DNA of 64,000 bases from Rhynchopus euleeides (taxonomy: Eukaryota > Euglenozoa > Diplonemea > Diplonemida > Diplonemidae), in assembly GCA_963210315.1 (NCBI GenBank), contig OY723261.1, forward strand, positions 2,232,001 through 2,296,000, in the 5' to 3' direction. The notes under the pieces were generated by a model. It worked only from the letters and a program-made list of their open reading frames with translations, was not told where the DNA came from and made no database searches. The position numbers and the translations under genes were made by a program. The first letter of the stretch is position 1; the number at the start of each line of letters is the position of its first letter. This document shows positions 27,877 through 38,896 of this stretch, in pieces.

Positions 27877-30675
27877 GTTGGCAATGATGCACTTCGCGTT
27901 GGGGGGTGGTGGTGGTGGTGGTGGTGTGCCTTGGGTTGCTCCGAAGGTGCAGGAAAGAATAGGTGTCACACAGGCACTGTTTGATGGTACGGAGTGAAGG
28001 CATCCACCCCCCACACACCCCCCGTTTGGGTCGGGTTTCTCTAGCTGCGCATTCTTCCCCGCCCCTACCCCCCCCTCCCCCGTCATTCCTTTCCCTTTCT
28101 TTGGGCCTGGGGTGGCCTTGTGCCCTGTGTCAGAAACAACTGTATCAGCGTGACGCCTTCCTGTTAGGTGCCGGTTAGGGTGGGGGGGGGGGGTGTGGCT
28201 CTTCTGCAGTGTGTGGCGCCGGAAGTCGGGAGTGCCCCGACTCGCCAGAGTGCATTCCGAGCGTCGTGGTGCCTGAGAGCGCACGGCCCCCCCTTCCAAG
28301 TGTGATTTTTGGAGGCGGGGGTGCATCACCCGGGGGAGGGGGGGTGGGGGGTGGGGGGGGGCTGCGTTTTTATCCGGGTTTTTTTTGGCCTTTGCCTGGT
28401 TTGCCGCCCCAACCGCGTTTTCCTATTTTTGTTGTGTCTTAATTTTCAACCCCCATAGCACGTCGTCGCGACGTGCCAAAACAAAGGTGTGGTGGGGCGC
28501 GCCCGTTTTCTCATGTTGTTAGCGCTGAACGTCTTTCCCTAGTGGTTGTCGGAATCAGGATGCTGAGTGCCTTTACTCTGTAGCTGGGCCAGTGTGTTCC
28601 ACATTCTGAGTGAAGGTTCTCGTTGTTTTTTTTTTGACTCCTATTTCTCTGACGCACACCTCGCATGTAACGATTTTTTGGGAAATGTCATCCGGGTCTG
28701 GGATCCGTTCTCGATGTACCGCGCTCTCTGCATCAACCGGTGCCTTTCAGTAGCATGGCACGGCTAAGGCCAGCACGCAACCGTTGCAAGGTCGGGGGAG
28801 GAAATCCAGAACTGAAATGACAACAATTGCCTTCTCGAACGAGATCTCGGGAAGGGAGTTTCAACGAGAGCGCATTATTAACCTGGCTGCCTGTTCCTCG
28901 GAGAACAATCGCCTCAGCCCCGACGGGTTGTCACTCCTTGGCTGCACTCTGTTGTCAACTGGGTGATTGCTGTTGCCGGAGCCGACAACAGCCCAGAATG
29001 CAAAGCTCATCAGACATTGCTCCGGCACACAGGGTCATCAGTCAAGCATCTATCAAAACCGCATTGGCTCGATCTTGGTTGCCATCCTTCTGCCAGATCT
29101 GGCCAGCACAAGGTAGTCTCTGGCAAACCATTGCGAACGGCCCTGGTTGTCCCCACCTGGCTTATTTCATTGCCGACCCCCCCTGCTGCCCTTGAGATCC
29201 CCCTCAGGGGAGGCTGATCTTCTTCCCTTTTGGGCCCAGGCGGGTGGTGCCGCATGTCATCACCACCGGCACGCACACGCACACACACACAGCCCCCCAA
29301 TTTGCCTCCAAAAAATGCTTGCTGCTCGTTATCACGCAGGGTATCCCGCATTCCTTTCTGCGCTTGCCTTGCCCCCTTCTACCAATAGCCCCGTGTGAGG
29401 GCTGCAAAGGACTCTAGCAGGTGACTGGCAGGCGAAGCCGGCAGTTAGGGGCGGGTATACCCCGTGGTCTCGTTCATCGATTTTTCCAGAGTGGGCTGAA
29501 TGGCTCGTCACTCTGGCTTGTCTGCAGGTTCTCTGTGCATCCAACGCAGTGAGCGTCCTTCCACTCGAAAGTGCAGAAAAGTGAGGGGCCTGAGCTACCG
29601 AGACACATCAAGCCCGGAAGCGGGGATGGAATGTGTGCACAACAGAGTGGGGGGATGGGGGTCTGCGTTTCAACAATGCAGCTGTCAAGGGGTCGTGTTG
29701 GTTTTTGCCACGTTTTCCAGCCAGCAGAGGGAGGGCGGTAGTCCCGTTTTGAAGTGTCGATGAGGCCTCTTGTCTCGGAATGCCTGAGGATTAGGAAAGT
29801 AGTCCGAAAGTCATAGAAGTCGCCAACACACACCCACACACACACCACCAAACGTCATTTTTTTTCTGGAGTGTACGAATGTAGAACGCACGATCACTGT
29901 ATCGCACCGAGCACACCTGCTCTTGACAGTCTGCTCGCAATCAATTTTATTCTCTCGCAATTTGATTGTCAGGATTGCAGTTATCCACGTGCCCGGTATT
30001 CACTTCACTCTTGGATCGACCCTGCCTGTTTGGCCTAACTGCCTCACAAAAGCAGCAGGGCCCTCCGTTTCCCTTTCATCTGTGGGTGTGACTGTATTAG
30101 AACCCTTTTTTCCGGATAAAGTGAGGCACACCCTCACTTCACTACCCCCAACGAATATTGTGTCTCCAAACCGCCCGACGATGCCAACCAGGTGCAGGCA
30201 ACGCATTGGGACGAGGCTGCCCCAGCCACAGAGGTGGCCCGTAGGCCCGTGTTGCAGGTGCACCTGCCGTTTGGCCCATCGCAATGTGGCGTGCTGTATG
30301 ACACAGCAGCCTAAACAGATGTGGTCTCTCTCTCTCTCCCCCCCTCACCCACCCCAGTGCCCGCGCGTAGCTTCGGGTGCCAAAGCCTGGGACTATCATA
30401 TGGGCCTGGCAGGTTACACCCTGCCGACACACACAGGGCGAAAGCCCGACTGGTCGCGTTTAATTGTGTGCAGACCAACCCACCGCATCCTGAGTGAATG
30501 CGCGGTTTTGCTTCTTGATGATTTGCCCCTGTGTGGGATCATTGGGGGTGGTAGGTACACCGGGGGGGAGGGGGTGGTCCAATTCTTTATTTTCTTGGGA
30601 GCTTCGGGGGGGGGGGTGTGGGGGGGCTTTTTCCCTTCCGTTCTGTTTCAGAGATACGAAAAAAAACGATTCTCT

Positions 30676-31752
30676 GGTGTGATCATGGAACCCCCCAGAA
30701 CTGGCACAGACCTGGCACAGAACCGGCACAGAACTGGCACAGAACACCGGTCCACAATCCTTCAGGAAATGTCCGTGCAGGTTAGTAGTGGCCCTGTAGT
30801 GGGTCGAGAGACCACAAACAAACCTTGTGGTGAGCCCCAGTGACGAAAGGCCAGTTATGGGTGTGAATCGGCACCCCATGGCCAAATGACCCTATCACAA
30901 TACGCACAGATTCCTAATGTTCAACTGAACAGGGGTTGGAAAACCAGAGGGTGAGGTACTACTGGGTCACGTCAGCGGGTAGGTGGCAGGTACCTAAGGT
31001 GCAGTCCATAACGGCTGTCTGTCGGGCCCAATCGGGAGCGAGTCACTTCCCCACACCTGAAGCAAACCAACATTCCAGGGGTGTTGTGTGGCACCTACAC
31101 TGCAAAAGTGACCCCACTACGATTTGCACGGAGTCCAATTATTCAAATGAATGCAAACTCGATGTTGGGATGATTGAAAATCGGGTTCCATGTCGATTCC
31201 GTGCACGTGTGGTTCCTCAGGCTCACTGCCTTTGAGGTTTTAGGTCGTGGCTGTGCCGACTACTGCACAGTGCACCACCGACCGAGAGCCCAGCACAGTC
31301 CACTCGAGCCCTTCCAGAGCCTGTGGTGTCACCTCAGAGGCAGTGTTGGTCCACCCACGCCTTGGAACCAGACCCACATTTCAGGGGTGATGTGTGGCAC
31401 CTACGCCAATAAAGTGACCCCACTACGATCCGCACAGATTCCGAATATTCAAATGAACGGGTTTGTGAAAAAACCGTCGGGGGGTCCCGCTGGGTGGGTG
31501 TTGGCTGCCCGACTGACCCTGTCACAAGAAGTGAACTCTCCCAGTCCCCGACACACGCCAAACCCACATACTTGGTGCTGAAGAGGCCCCAGGCCCTCAG
31601 GATTGCGAGGATCGGCCCCATGGTGGGGCCAAGTTAGCTACCATTTCCCCAGGGTACATTTCTCGAAGGATTCCTGAAGGGCCCCCAGAACTGGCACAGA
31701 CCTGGCACAGAACCGGCACAGAACTGGCACAGAACCCCTATATGATCACACC
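30676..31752. repeat. Paired CTGGCACAGA arrays within an inverted frame
   Basis: Two 54-bp arrays of an 11-bp unit (GGCACAGAACC/T) at 30692-30745 and 31682-31735 are nearly identical and point the same way. They are framed by inverted GGTGTGATCAT (30676) and ATGATCACACC (31742). An inner pair AATCCTTCAGGAAATGT and its near-complement lies just inside the left array and just outside the right array. This may be a rearranged ~1.1-kb element. Confidence 0.5.
30880..31510. repeat. R2 repeat cluster
   Basis: Three diverged units sharing GTGACCCCACTACGATCCGC, a CAxxTTCAAATGAACG block and, in two, GGGTCCCGCTGGGTGGGTG. Two more units lie inside E9 near 52780 and 52960. The units are not in a common reading frame, so probably non-coding. 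Confidence 0.5.
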
Positions 31753-31804
31753 ATAATTCTCTTATTTTTATTCTTTTCTGTTATGTTCCACACACACACA
31801 CACA

Positions 31805-32158
31805 CCCTCAAGACTCTTGAAGCGGCCTGACTATTTAGTGTCTTCGTCGCAGCAAGGGGGCGATATATACCGCCTTTTTTATTGATTTCACGTGTCAGTG
31901 TTTGACTTTTTCGCAACTTTATTTCTTCCTTTTCTCCCTCTCCAACCCCACCCGTGACACCACCAGGGTTTAGCTAGCCCTGGTCCGATTATCCCCGGTT
32001 CTTCGCTGAAGAGACGCGGCCGGGGGGAGGGGTACGAAGAGTACGCGTCGAAACCGGTGTCACGTCGTGTTGGGGAATCCTTTGGGAGTGCGATACTGAA
32101 GGGGAGGTGCTACTGCCCGTGCAGGGCGACACCGCCTTAAAACTTCATAACCACACAC
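31805..32158 (+). repeat. 354-bp direct repeat, copy 1 (candidate structured RNA)
   Basis: Over 97% identical to 32604-32957. It contains an AT-rich GATATATACC block followed by a T run, then a segment with strong pairing: CCGGTT (31995) with AACCGG (32052), CTTC with GAAG (32001/32008), GACGCG (32013) with CGCGTC (32044), and an outer CCCC/GGGG plus GATT/AATC. A further hairpin GGTG..CACC lies near 32105-32134. The segment could be a small RNA gene. No match to a known RNA family was recognised. Confidence 0.5.
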
Positions 32159-32603
32159 AAACCCTCTATTCCCCCAGGCCTGATGAGCAATCCCCCCTGC
32201 CTCATGTTGTGACTTCCTTTCTACCTTGCACAAAACATCCCATTTGCCCCTTTTCTTCCTTCGAAAGTGTTGTGACTACCCCCCCTTCCCCACCCCTCGG
32301 GAGTGCCACTCCTCTGGTGGTTAAAAGTGACCCGCCGTTGTGCCTTCGGCATCTGTTGCGTGTGCCGTCGTATTCTTCCTATGCACTAGTTATAGCTATC
32401 CGGGGGCGGCCTGCTGTCGCACCAGTGGGCTGCCCCACCTCTGCACCCTCGGTTTTTAAGATGTTCACCACAGCGGAGAATGATCCCCTTCTCTGTGGCG
32501 ATCGAGCCAAGCTGGACGAGGTTCGCCTTCGGGCGAAGGTCATGTGGGCGGACAAAAGGTGCCTGCTCCTGAGACTCATCAGCAACCTGTTTCTTCCTTC
32601 AAG

Positions 32604-32957
32604 CCCTCAAGACTCTTGAAGCGGCCTGACTATTTAGTGTCTTCGTCGCAGCAAGGGGGCGATATATACCACCCTTTTTATTGATTTCACGTGTCAGTGT
32701 TTGACTTTTTCGCAACTTCATTTCTTCCTTTTTCTCCCTCTCCAACCCCACCCGTGACACCACCAGGGTTTAGCTAGCCCTGGTCCGATTATCCCCGGTT
32801 CTTCGCTGAAGAGACGCGGCCGGGGGGAGGGGTACGAAGAGTACGCGTCGAAACCGGTGTCACGTCGTGTTGGGGAATCCTTCGGGAGTGCGATACTGAA
32901 GGGGAGGTGCTACTGCCCGTGCAGGGCGACACCGCTTTAAAACTTTATAACCACACA
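32604..32957 (+). repeat. 354-bp direct repeat, copy 2
   Basis: Differs from copy 1 at a handful of positions, all outside the paired segments listed for copy 1. Offset 799 bp; the 445 bp between the copies is unrelated sequence. No primer-binding site or TG..CA ends, so these are not obviously LTRs. Confidence 0.5.
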
Positions 32958-33180
32958 CACACACAACACGCAGACCCTCCCCCCTTCTCCCCTCTAGCTT
33001 CTTCCTTGTATCTCCTTCTCCTCTCCTTTTCGCTCCTTCGCACACGGCCCGTCATTGGTGCGGGTTTTTTCTGCGACATACAGAAGCGAATCACATCAGA
33101 CAGCAGGCCGCGTCAGGCTATAACCCCACCCCACACCCCATCACTGCGCCCGCAACGCAACACAGGCCGAGTTCATCACT

Positions 33181-33250
33181 GGATCTCGGACAACAGCCTG
33201 CATAACGAGTGAAGGGAGATCAACCTTGTGACTCCTTCCACTTCAACCCC
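33181..33250. repeat. R4 repeat, copy 2
   Basis: About 70 bp shared with 26617-26700. The ends GATCTC and GAGATC are inverted in this copy. Confidence 0.45.
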
Positions 33251-35012
33251 CCCCCCCCCATTACTCCCCATCAATGCGCAAAGAGAGAGAGAGCGGGGCT
33301 TGTCTAGTCGATCTCAAGCTCGGAGGGGTATGCACTATGTGTTGGTGTTGGGCACGCTGCTTTTGATGCACCTACCTGTGTCTTCTGGCCTCCCGGATCG
33401 GGAAGTCGGGGTGGGGCTGTGCAAACAGAAGGCGCGTATCCCTCGCCAGCCGCAGGCATGCCCCTCAGAGAGAGAGTGAATGAGTGATATGGAGAGAAAG
33501 GACACCCCCGCTTGGGGTGGTTTTGGAGAAAATCCAAACGGCAACCAGGGTCCCACCCCCGTCGTGAAACCACCGTGAGGTGCAGAAAAAAATATCGCGT
33601 CGCCTCCGCACATGTTTTTGAGCGGACGTGTCTTTTTTCGGAGCAACGTACGTCAGGATTCGGTTGTTTCCGTTATGGTTTTTTTTTGCTGTATGCCCCC
33701 TCCACGCCACCAACATCCCCATAAAAAGCCAAACGTTTTCTTCTTTTCCCGTGACACAATCGTCCCGGATGGGATTTTCCTCCTAAACGTTGCGGTCGTG
33801 GGGGGAGGGGGGGGGGGACATTTGTTCAGCACGCAAGGAAGACCCTTATCCCAGCCTCCCTGCCCACATCCACACGCGGGGAGTGTTTCAACCCAATTGA
33901 TTTGTTTTTGTTTTTCGACTGGCGTTTCTGCTTGTTTTCCCCTCTGATTCTGGAGGAGGCGGGTATCAGAAATGGCGGGTTTCGACGGAGTCTGTTTCCC
34001 AGAATTCTCCTGGGGAATTCCTCGATAGTTTTCCCTGAATAGGCTACCCCCCGGAGTGGTCCTTTCGCAGAGAGTAGGGCTGTGCTCAAGCAAACTGAAT
34101 ATTGGGGACTGTAGGTCATGTGTTGGTTGCATAAGGCCCTTCATTTCCTGCTAGCAGGGTTTTGATTTTATCACCTCACCCGTGTTGAAAATCAAATCAA
34201 GACAACCTGGGCAATTCCAGCGATTCTATGTTGGTTTGAAGGTGCTGCACACACCGTATGGTCGAGGCAAACCACCTATCAAACCCGGAGGCTGATGACC
34301 CCTTTTTGTCAATTGGTTCGGTTTTTCGACCACGTTGAAATGCCATTTCTTTTTTTGAGCAGCTCGAAAAAGCGGTGAGACCAACTGTCAACACGGATCG
34401 GTCAACGGAAAACAATGAATCAAAATGTACATCACGGCGGGAGCGGAACTCATGCTCTCCGTTCTCTTTTGTCTTTGCGGTGGGAGGTGTTCAGCGAAGC
34501 CACACAACTTTCGCCATCCCCCCCTTCTCTCTGAGATTTCGCTCGGTTTTAATAGTTATTGTTATGCAACGTTTTCTCCTTGCAGGCTTGCCTTCTTTGC
34601 CTGCCCCGTCTCCCCCGCCCTATCCCTTCTATTCTGCCTTTGCGCCTTTCCTTCGACAAAAAAATACCCCCCTTTTTTTGGACATCCTCCTTTTACAAAC
34701 GAACGCAGGCCACGCGACCTCAAACAGCAGTAACCTCAGCAGCTTGGCACCACAGCTTGCAGTGAGCCTGTCTCCCTCTCCCCCACTCGCGTGGCCTGGC
34801 GTGTCTATCGAAGCAGTTTGAGAACCCGAAGTCGTGTACCTCAGCGTCTCGACAGGACAGCTGGCGGGTCTTGAAACGACGTGTTAACAAGACACAAAAC
34901 CACCCAAGGCAAAAATGCCATGGTGCATCGCTTGTGTGCTGTTGCGCGGTTCTCGGGGAACAGAACTCTGGCCAAAAAAAATCGTTCACTCAAACTGCTG
35001 AGAAGACATGCA

Positions 35013-35044
35013 GTGCAGCCTGGCAGCTCTGCTGAGCTGTGGCT
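35013..35044. repeat. R5 hairpin repeat
   Basis: GCAGCCTGGCAGCTCTGCTG and on, with CAGCTC/GAGCTG able to pair. Related copies lie at 53400-53431 and 58036-58064. Confidence 0.45.
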
Positions 35045-36300
35045 CCACTGCTCCAGCAAGAAGTCGGAACAGCCCGGCGGCGTGTGGCCCTCCCTGCGCC
35101 CTGCGGAGGGGGTGGCCACTCTCAACAATTGCAACCCGTACTCCCTTCCCCACCCCCCTGTCCACCGTGCACCTGGCGGGTTGCCCTGGTGGGTCGTGGT
35201 GGGGTGGCATGTCACATGCGGTCCGGCCTCACAGGGGGGTGCCATTCCAGCAGGAATGTCGTGTTGGCGCCATATAGACCTGCCAGGTCGGGGCCTGCCT
35301 GGGCCTTTCATCCACGAAACACAAACCCCCTCCGGTAGGGAGGGGGGGGGGCGCAGCGGGGGCGGGTGCGAAGTGAAAGAGGAGCAATTCCAGGGGGGCG
35401 CTACCCTACGGATAGTGTCAGACTGCCACAAATGGTTCAAAGTGGGTCTCGTTGTGAGATTAGGATCTCTCTGCCTGAGATTAGGAGAACTCTGCTTGCA
35501 CGTAACACGGCCTCATCGGCTTTAGACGTGTCGACAACGAAGTGTCAACTTGGAACTGTTACGAACAAGAGGAATCCAACTGGTTAATTAAACCACAGCA
35601 TGTCGCTTCATCACAGCAGTGGCGAGTGGCATGACACACGCAGGTGGTGTGACGTGACTCGTCTCTTGCTCTGTAAAATCCTGGATATCAATCTTGGGGG
35701 GAGTTCTTCCTGTATGCGGGCTGGATGGGTGTTTTATAGGTGAGGCTCTCCCAGCTGCAGCCCCTTCCTGTATATACGCCCTCCCCTGACTGGATGCATG
35801 ATTTTTCTCACGCTCGAAGTGGTATCACAGTGGGCATACGTCACTACACCGTGGTGCAGCCAGCCCAACCTGGCAAGCACAGCCTTTATCTGGTCCCTTT
35901 TTTCTGGATCTTGCCTCCACCCCTGACTCATCGACACCGTCGCCTATTTTTTTTCGATCCCAGCAGTGAGTGGGGGGGAGGGGGCACAGAACCCTTTTGA
36001 GCGGCGGGCAATTGCCCTGCCCCTAAAAGAAGGAAGGACAGGACAGTTCGACTGCATCTCCCCTCTCCCACCCTCTCCCGACACCTCCCCCTCGTGCCCC
36101 TCTTGACAGCAGGGCTGGCCTCCATCGCCACCATCCTCCCTTTTGAAGGGGTTCCTTAGCATTTGAGGAAGCCCTGATGACGCCTCTCCTGTGCACGCCA
36201 ACCTGTTCCGCATACCCCTTGTTGTTGCTGGTTGCTTGCCATCACGTCGTGGTGTGTGGAGAGCTTAACACCACTGCCACACCACTGCAGTACACTAGGG

Positions 36301-36566
36301 ATGGACTCGAAGATGGAGCCCGACCATGAGGGGGACATCTGGGATGACGCAGAGGGTACTCTGTGGCAGGGGCATGATGGGGAGTGCGACCTTGCGGACA
36401 AGTCTGCCCTTCCCGACGCAGACTTCTTCAACGGTATGCCTCCAACACTGGCTGGGCAGTGCTGTGGCCTCATCGTCGTTTTTTTCGTTTTGCCGCTGGC
36501 ACACACACACCACCCACCCCCCCCGGCGCAGATTTTGAAGACGATTTCGACGACGACGTGTTCTAA
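36301..36566 (+). CDS. Small acidic protein, two exons (55 aa)
   Basis: Exon 1 36301-36433, intron 36434-36531 (98 bp, GTATGCC...GCGCAG), exon 2 36532-36566. Splicing joins ...LPDADFFN to DFEDDFDDDVF and a stop. The product is very acidic, with single Trp residues in acidic context (GDIWDDAEG, TLWQGHD), a composition typical of small intrinsically disordered adaptor proteins. It is somewhat like DSS1/SEM1 in size and charge, but the DSS1 core motif is not present, so no name is given. The ATG lies 10 bases after a CAG acceptor-like site. The gene is supported by the intron matching all others in the window and by the sharp coding signal on both sides of it; 216 bp separate it from STIMATE. 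Confidence 0.6.
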
Positions 36567-36782
36567 CCCTACCGCCCATGCCTGTGGCTGCTGAGCGCCC
36601 TCCCCGCCCTAACCCTATACTTTTTGTGGCATACCCGTCGAGGAACGTTGTCGGAAGTGGCGCCATTTCCCCACACCCACCCCCCCGCCGCATCCAACCA
36701 GGGCCTCCCCCAACCCCAACCCCCCCTGTCCCCCCCACTTGCTAACCCACCGCCACTCCCAACCAGGTGCAGGGCTGCGGGC

Positions 36783-37805
36783 ATGACGGCAGCAGCCGAT
36801 GAGCAGCTGGGGCTGGAGGTGCTGCGCGAGCATGGCCTTGCGGCGCTGCTTGCTGCAGAGGGGCCGCTCCCTGCTGCGGGGCTGCCCACCCCTGCTGGGC
36901 GTGCGGAGTGCACGCTGCTGAACGACGCGTTCGATGTGGAGATGCAGTTCGTGCTGTTCGCAGTCGCCCTCTGCACCCTCGTCGCAAAGTGGCGCTGTGA
37001 GGCGGACCGCCGCAGCGCCATGGTGTTCCTGCTGGACGCCAGCAAGCAGGGGGCAGGGTTCCTCGTCTGCCACACCTTCAACCTCTACTTCTCGTGGGTG
37101 TTCCGCGCACCCCACGCCTCTGCCTGCGTGTGGTACGCCGTCAACATCGTGCTGGACTGCACGGCACGCGTCTACGTCGCATACCTGCTCCTGCAGTGGG
37201 CCAAGTCACACCACCCCCAATCCGAAGCAACCCACTTCGGGGTCTACGGCGACCCCCCCTGCCTGCGGCGGTGGGCGGGGCAGACCGGGCTCTGGGCTGC
37301 GATCGTCAGCATCAGCCGTGTCCTGATGGCCTTCGCTGTGTGGTCCTTGGAGAAACCACTCGGGCACCTTGGGGGTTACATCATGAGCCCGCTGGAGGGG
37401 TACAGCGCCACCCACGGGCATTACGTAGAGCTGGTGGTGGTGATGGTGGTGGTTCCGTTTGTGCTGAATGTGGTGCAGCTGCACATCCAGGACAGCTTCC
37501 TGAAGTATCAGCATGGGGTGATGCACTTCTACCATTTCGCGAAGCGTGCCATGACTGCGCCGGAGCCCCACACGACGATGACGACGGATTGGGACACAGT
37601 GGACGACCTATTCGGGAGTGCCATGTCGAAGCCCACCGCAGCCACCCCTGGCGGCCCCCTCCAGGACGACGTCAGGCTGGAGGGGGAGCTGCAGAACCTC
37701 TTCAGGGATGACCCAGGCATGCCCACAGGGAGGGACATGGCACACAGCTCCATTGGCCCCGATTCCGATCCTGGGTGTGTCCGAAACGTGAGAACGCTAT
37801 ACTGA
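36783..37805 (+). CDS. STIMATE/TMEM110-family membrane protein
   Basis: 340 residues, single exon. The ATG at 36783 is preferred over 36624 because the upstream extension is Pro-rich translation of a C tract that ends in an AG acceptor-like site. Four to five membrane helices. Family hallmarks are clear: RRSAMVFLLDASKQGAGFLV near 75-95, a helix with FNLYFSWVF, NIVLDCTARVYVAYLLLQW, the FGVYGDP motif (Y155-P158), GQTGLWAAIV, and a last helix ELVVVMVVVPFVLNVVQL. In animals the family sits at ER-plasma-membrane junctions and helps STIM1 activate calcium entry; fungal members are called vacuolar membrane proteins. The role here is unknown. The tail (~270-340) is acidic and disordered. Confidence 0.85.
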   Translation: MTAAADEQLGLEVLREHGLAALLAAEGPLPAAGLPTPAGRAECTLLNDAFDVEMQFVLFAVALCTLVAKWRCEADRRSAMVFLLDASKQGAGFLVCHTFNLYFSWVFRAPHASACVWYAVNIVLDCTARVYVAYLLLQWAKSHHPQSEATHFGVYGDPPCLRRWAGQTGLWAAIVSISRVLMAFAVWSLEKPLGHLGGYIMSPLEGYSATHGHYVELVVVMVVVPFVLNVVQLHIQDSFLKYQHGVMHFYHFAKRAMTAPEPHTTMTTDWDTVDDLFGSAMSKPTAATPGGPLQDDVRLEGELQNLFRDDPGMPTGRDMAHSSIGPDSDPGCVRNVRTLY

Positions 37806-38688
37806 TTGCCGTTGAGGGTGTTGTAGTATGTGGCACTAAAAGGGCCGCTCTCCCCGACGTGCGGGTGACGAATCTTCGGAATGTCAGAAGGATGTTACTT
37901 CCTGGGGCGGTGGTTTCGCTGTAGAGTGTGGGTGGTGTTCTTCTGATCTGTCACAAAGTTGCGAAAGCCATCTCCATGGGTTCCGGACTGGCGGGGGATG
38001 CTGGTAGCATGGTGCCAGGGAGTTCAAAGCGTCGAACCTTCCCCTGAGGTTTCAGGGCTGGTCTCCGAGTCTGTATTGTTAGTTAATCTGGCGCTCCCCG
38101 CGCCTGGCAAACTTTGTGCATCTGCCGCTGCCTTGGGTGTCGAACCAAGAATGTCAGCCTGATTCCAAATACGGCCCGAGAAGGAGTTGTGTGCGCCAAT
38201 CCAGTTGTGCACAGCCCTGCGTGGGCCATCTTGGTGCAATGCCAGGGGAGTCGGACCACAAAACTAGATGCCCAATGGAATGGGTGTGGTGTTGGTGTTG
38301 TGGCTCTGTCGGATGATCGCATCTAGGAACGCCACCGAGTATCGCGAAAAAATGTTGCCGTTGGATGCCTCTGCCTGCTCTGAGTGGAATTTCTTGCGTG
38401 TGTGCGAAAGAATGAACTGTTTTTCATCGGCAGAACATGTGTGTTGTGATGGTTCGGTGAAACCCAAAAGGACTCGGGGAATGGTGATGTGCCTTGAGCT
38501 AGATCTTGCGACCCCACTCACACCACTTCATCAGACTGGGAGAGTGGCACACCGACAGTGGAGGTCTGCGTTTCGGCAGATGTTGGTTTACTGTCTCGCC
38601 TCACAGATCCCCATCGACATTTGCAACGAACTGCGAATGCGCCACTCAATGATTTCCACATACAAGGGGCTCCGGGGGCGTTTGGCCG
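37806..38688. other. Intergenic between STIMATE and E5
   Basis: Mixed-composition DNA, without the long C or G runs seen elsewhere. Short frames on both strands (up to 149 codons at 38268-38717) have no recognisable domain, and one runs into the E5 end. Nothing else supported. Confidence 0.5.
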
Positions 38689-38896
38689 CACGGTGGACTC
38701 CAGCGGGGGTAGGGTAACCCTTTTCGGGAGTCTCAACTAGGGGGAGTCTGACTCCCCCTAGCGGGAGTCTTTTCACCTATTTTCACTCATTTTTCCCATG
38801 ATACCTATGCAATGTGGCACTCGTCACTGAAGTACAGCCACACCAAACGAAACGGACGTTTCCACCCATCCCAGCTCGCAGACCTGATTCACAAAA

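Larger units (their letters stand above)
25923..36300. other. 10-kb stretch with repeats but no recognised gene
   Basis: Both strands were read for coding signal and spliced exons and none was convincing. It contains two M1 elements, two copies of R4, an R2 cluster, a pair of CTGGCACAGA arrays, two 354-bp direct repeats, an R5 copy (35013-35044), CA microsatellites (31790, 32955) and many G or C runs. A short frame at 32461-32619 starting MFTTAENDPLLCGD lies between the 354-bp repeats and has an AG right before its ATG; it could be a gene fragment but is too short to support. Confidence 0.5.

Noticed and set aside
29923-30843. 306-codon frame in the 10-kb gene-free stretch
   Set aside because: Ends inside a repeat array and contains low-complexity G-run translation; no recognisable domain.
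31987-32079. Hammerhead ribozyme core (CTGAAGA, stem, GAAA)
   Set aside because: The core words and a stem II are present, but stem I next to the would-be cleavage site does not pair, and the CTTC/GAAG and CCGGTT/AACCGG stems use the same bases.
31805-32957. 354-bp repeats as LTRs of a miniature retrotransposon
   Set aside because: No TG..CA ends, no primer-binding site after the first copy, no purine tract before the second and no target duplication.
33570-33580. Another CACGGTGG-type transposon end (CCACCGTG at ~33575, also ~35165)
   Set aside because: No partner end, subterminal repeat or inverted sequence around either; chance matches. The occurrences at ~1455 and ~18543 are coding (GHGGWV).
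36301-36566. DSS1/SEM1 proteasome subunit
   Set aside because: Size and acidity fit, but the family's ordered acidic-Trp core followed by a helix is not present.
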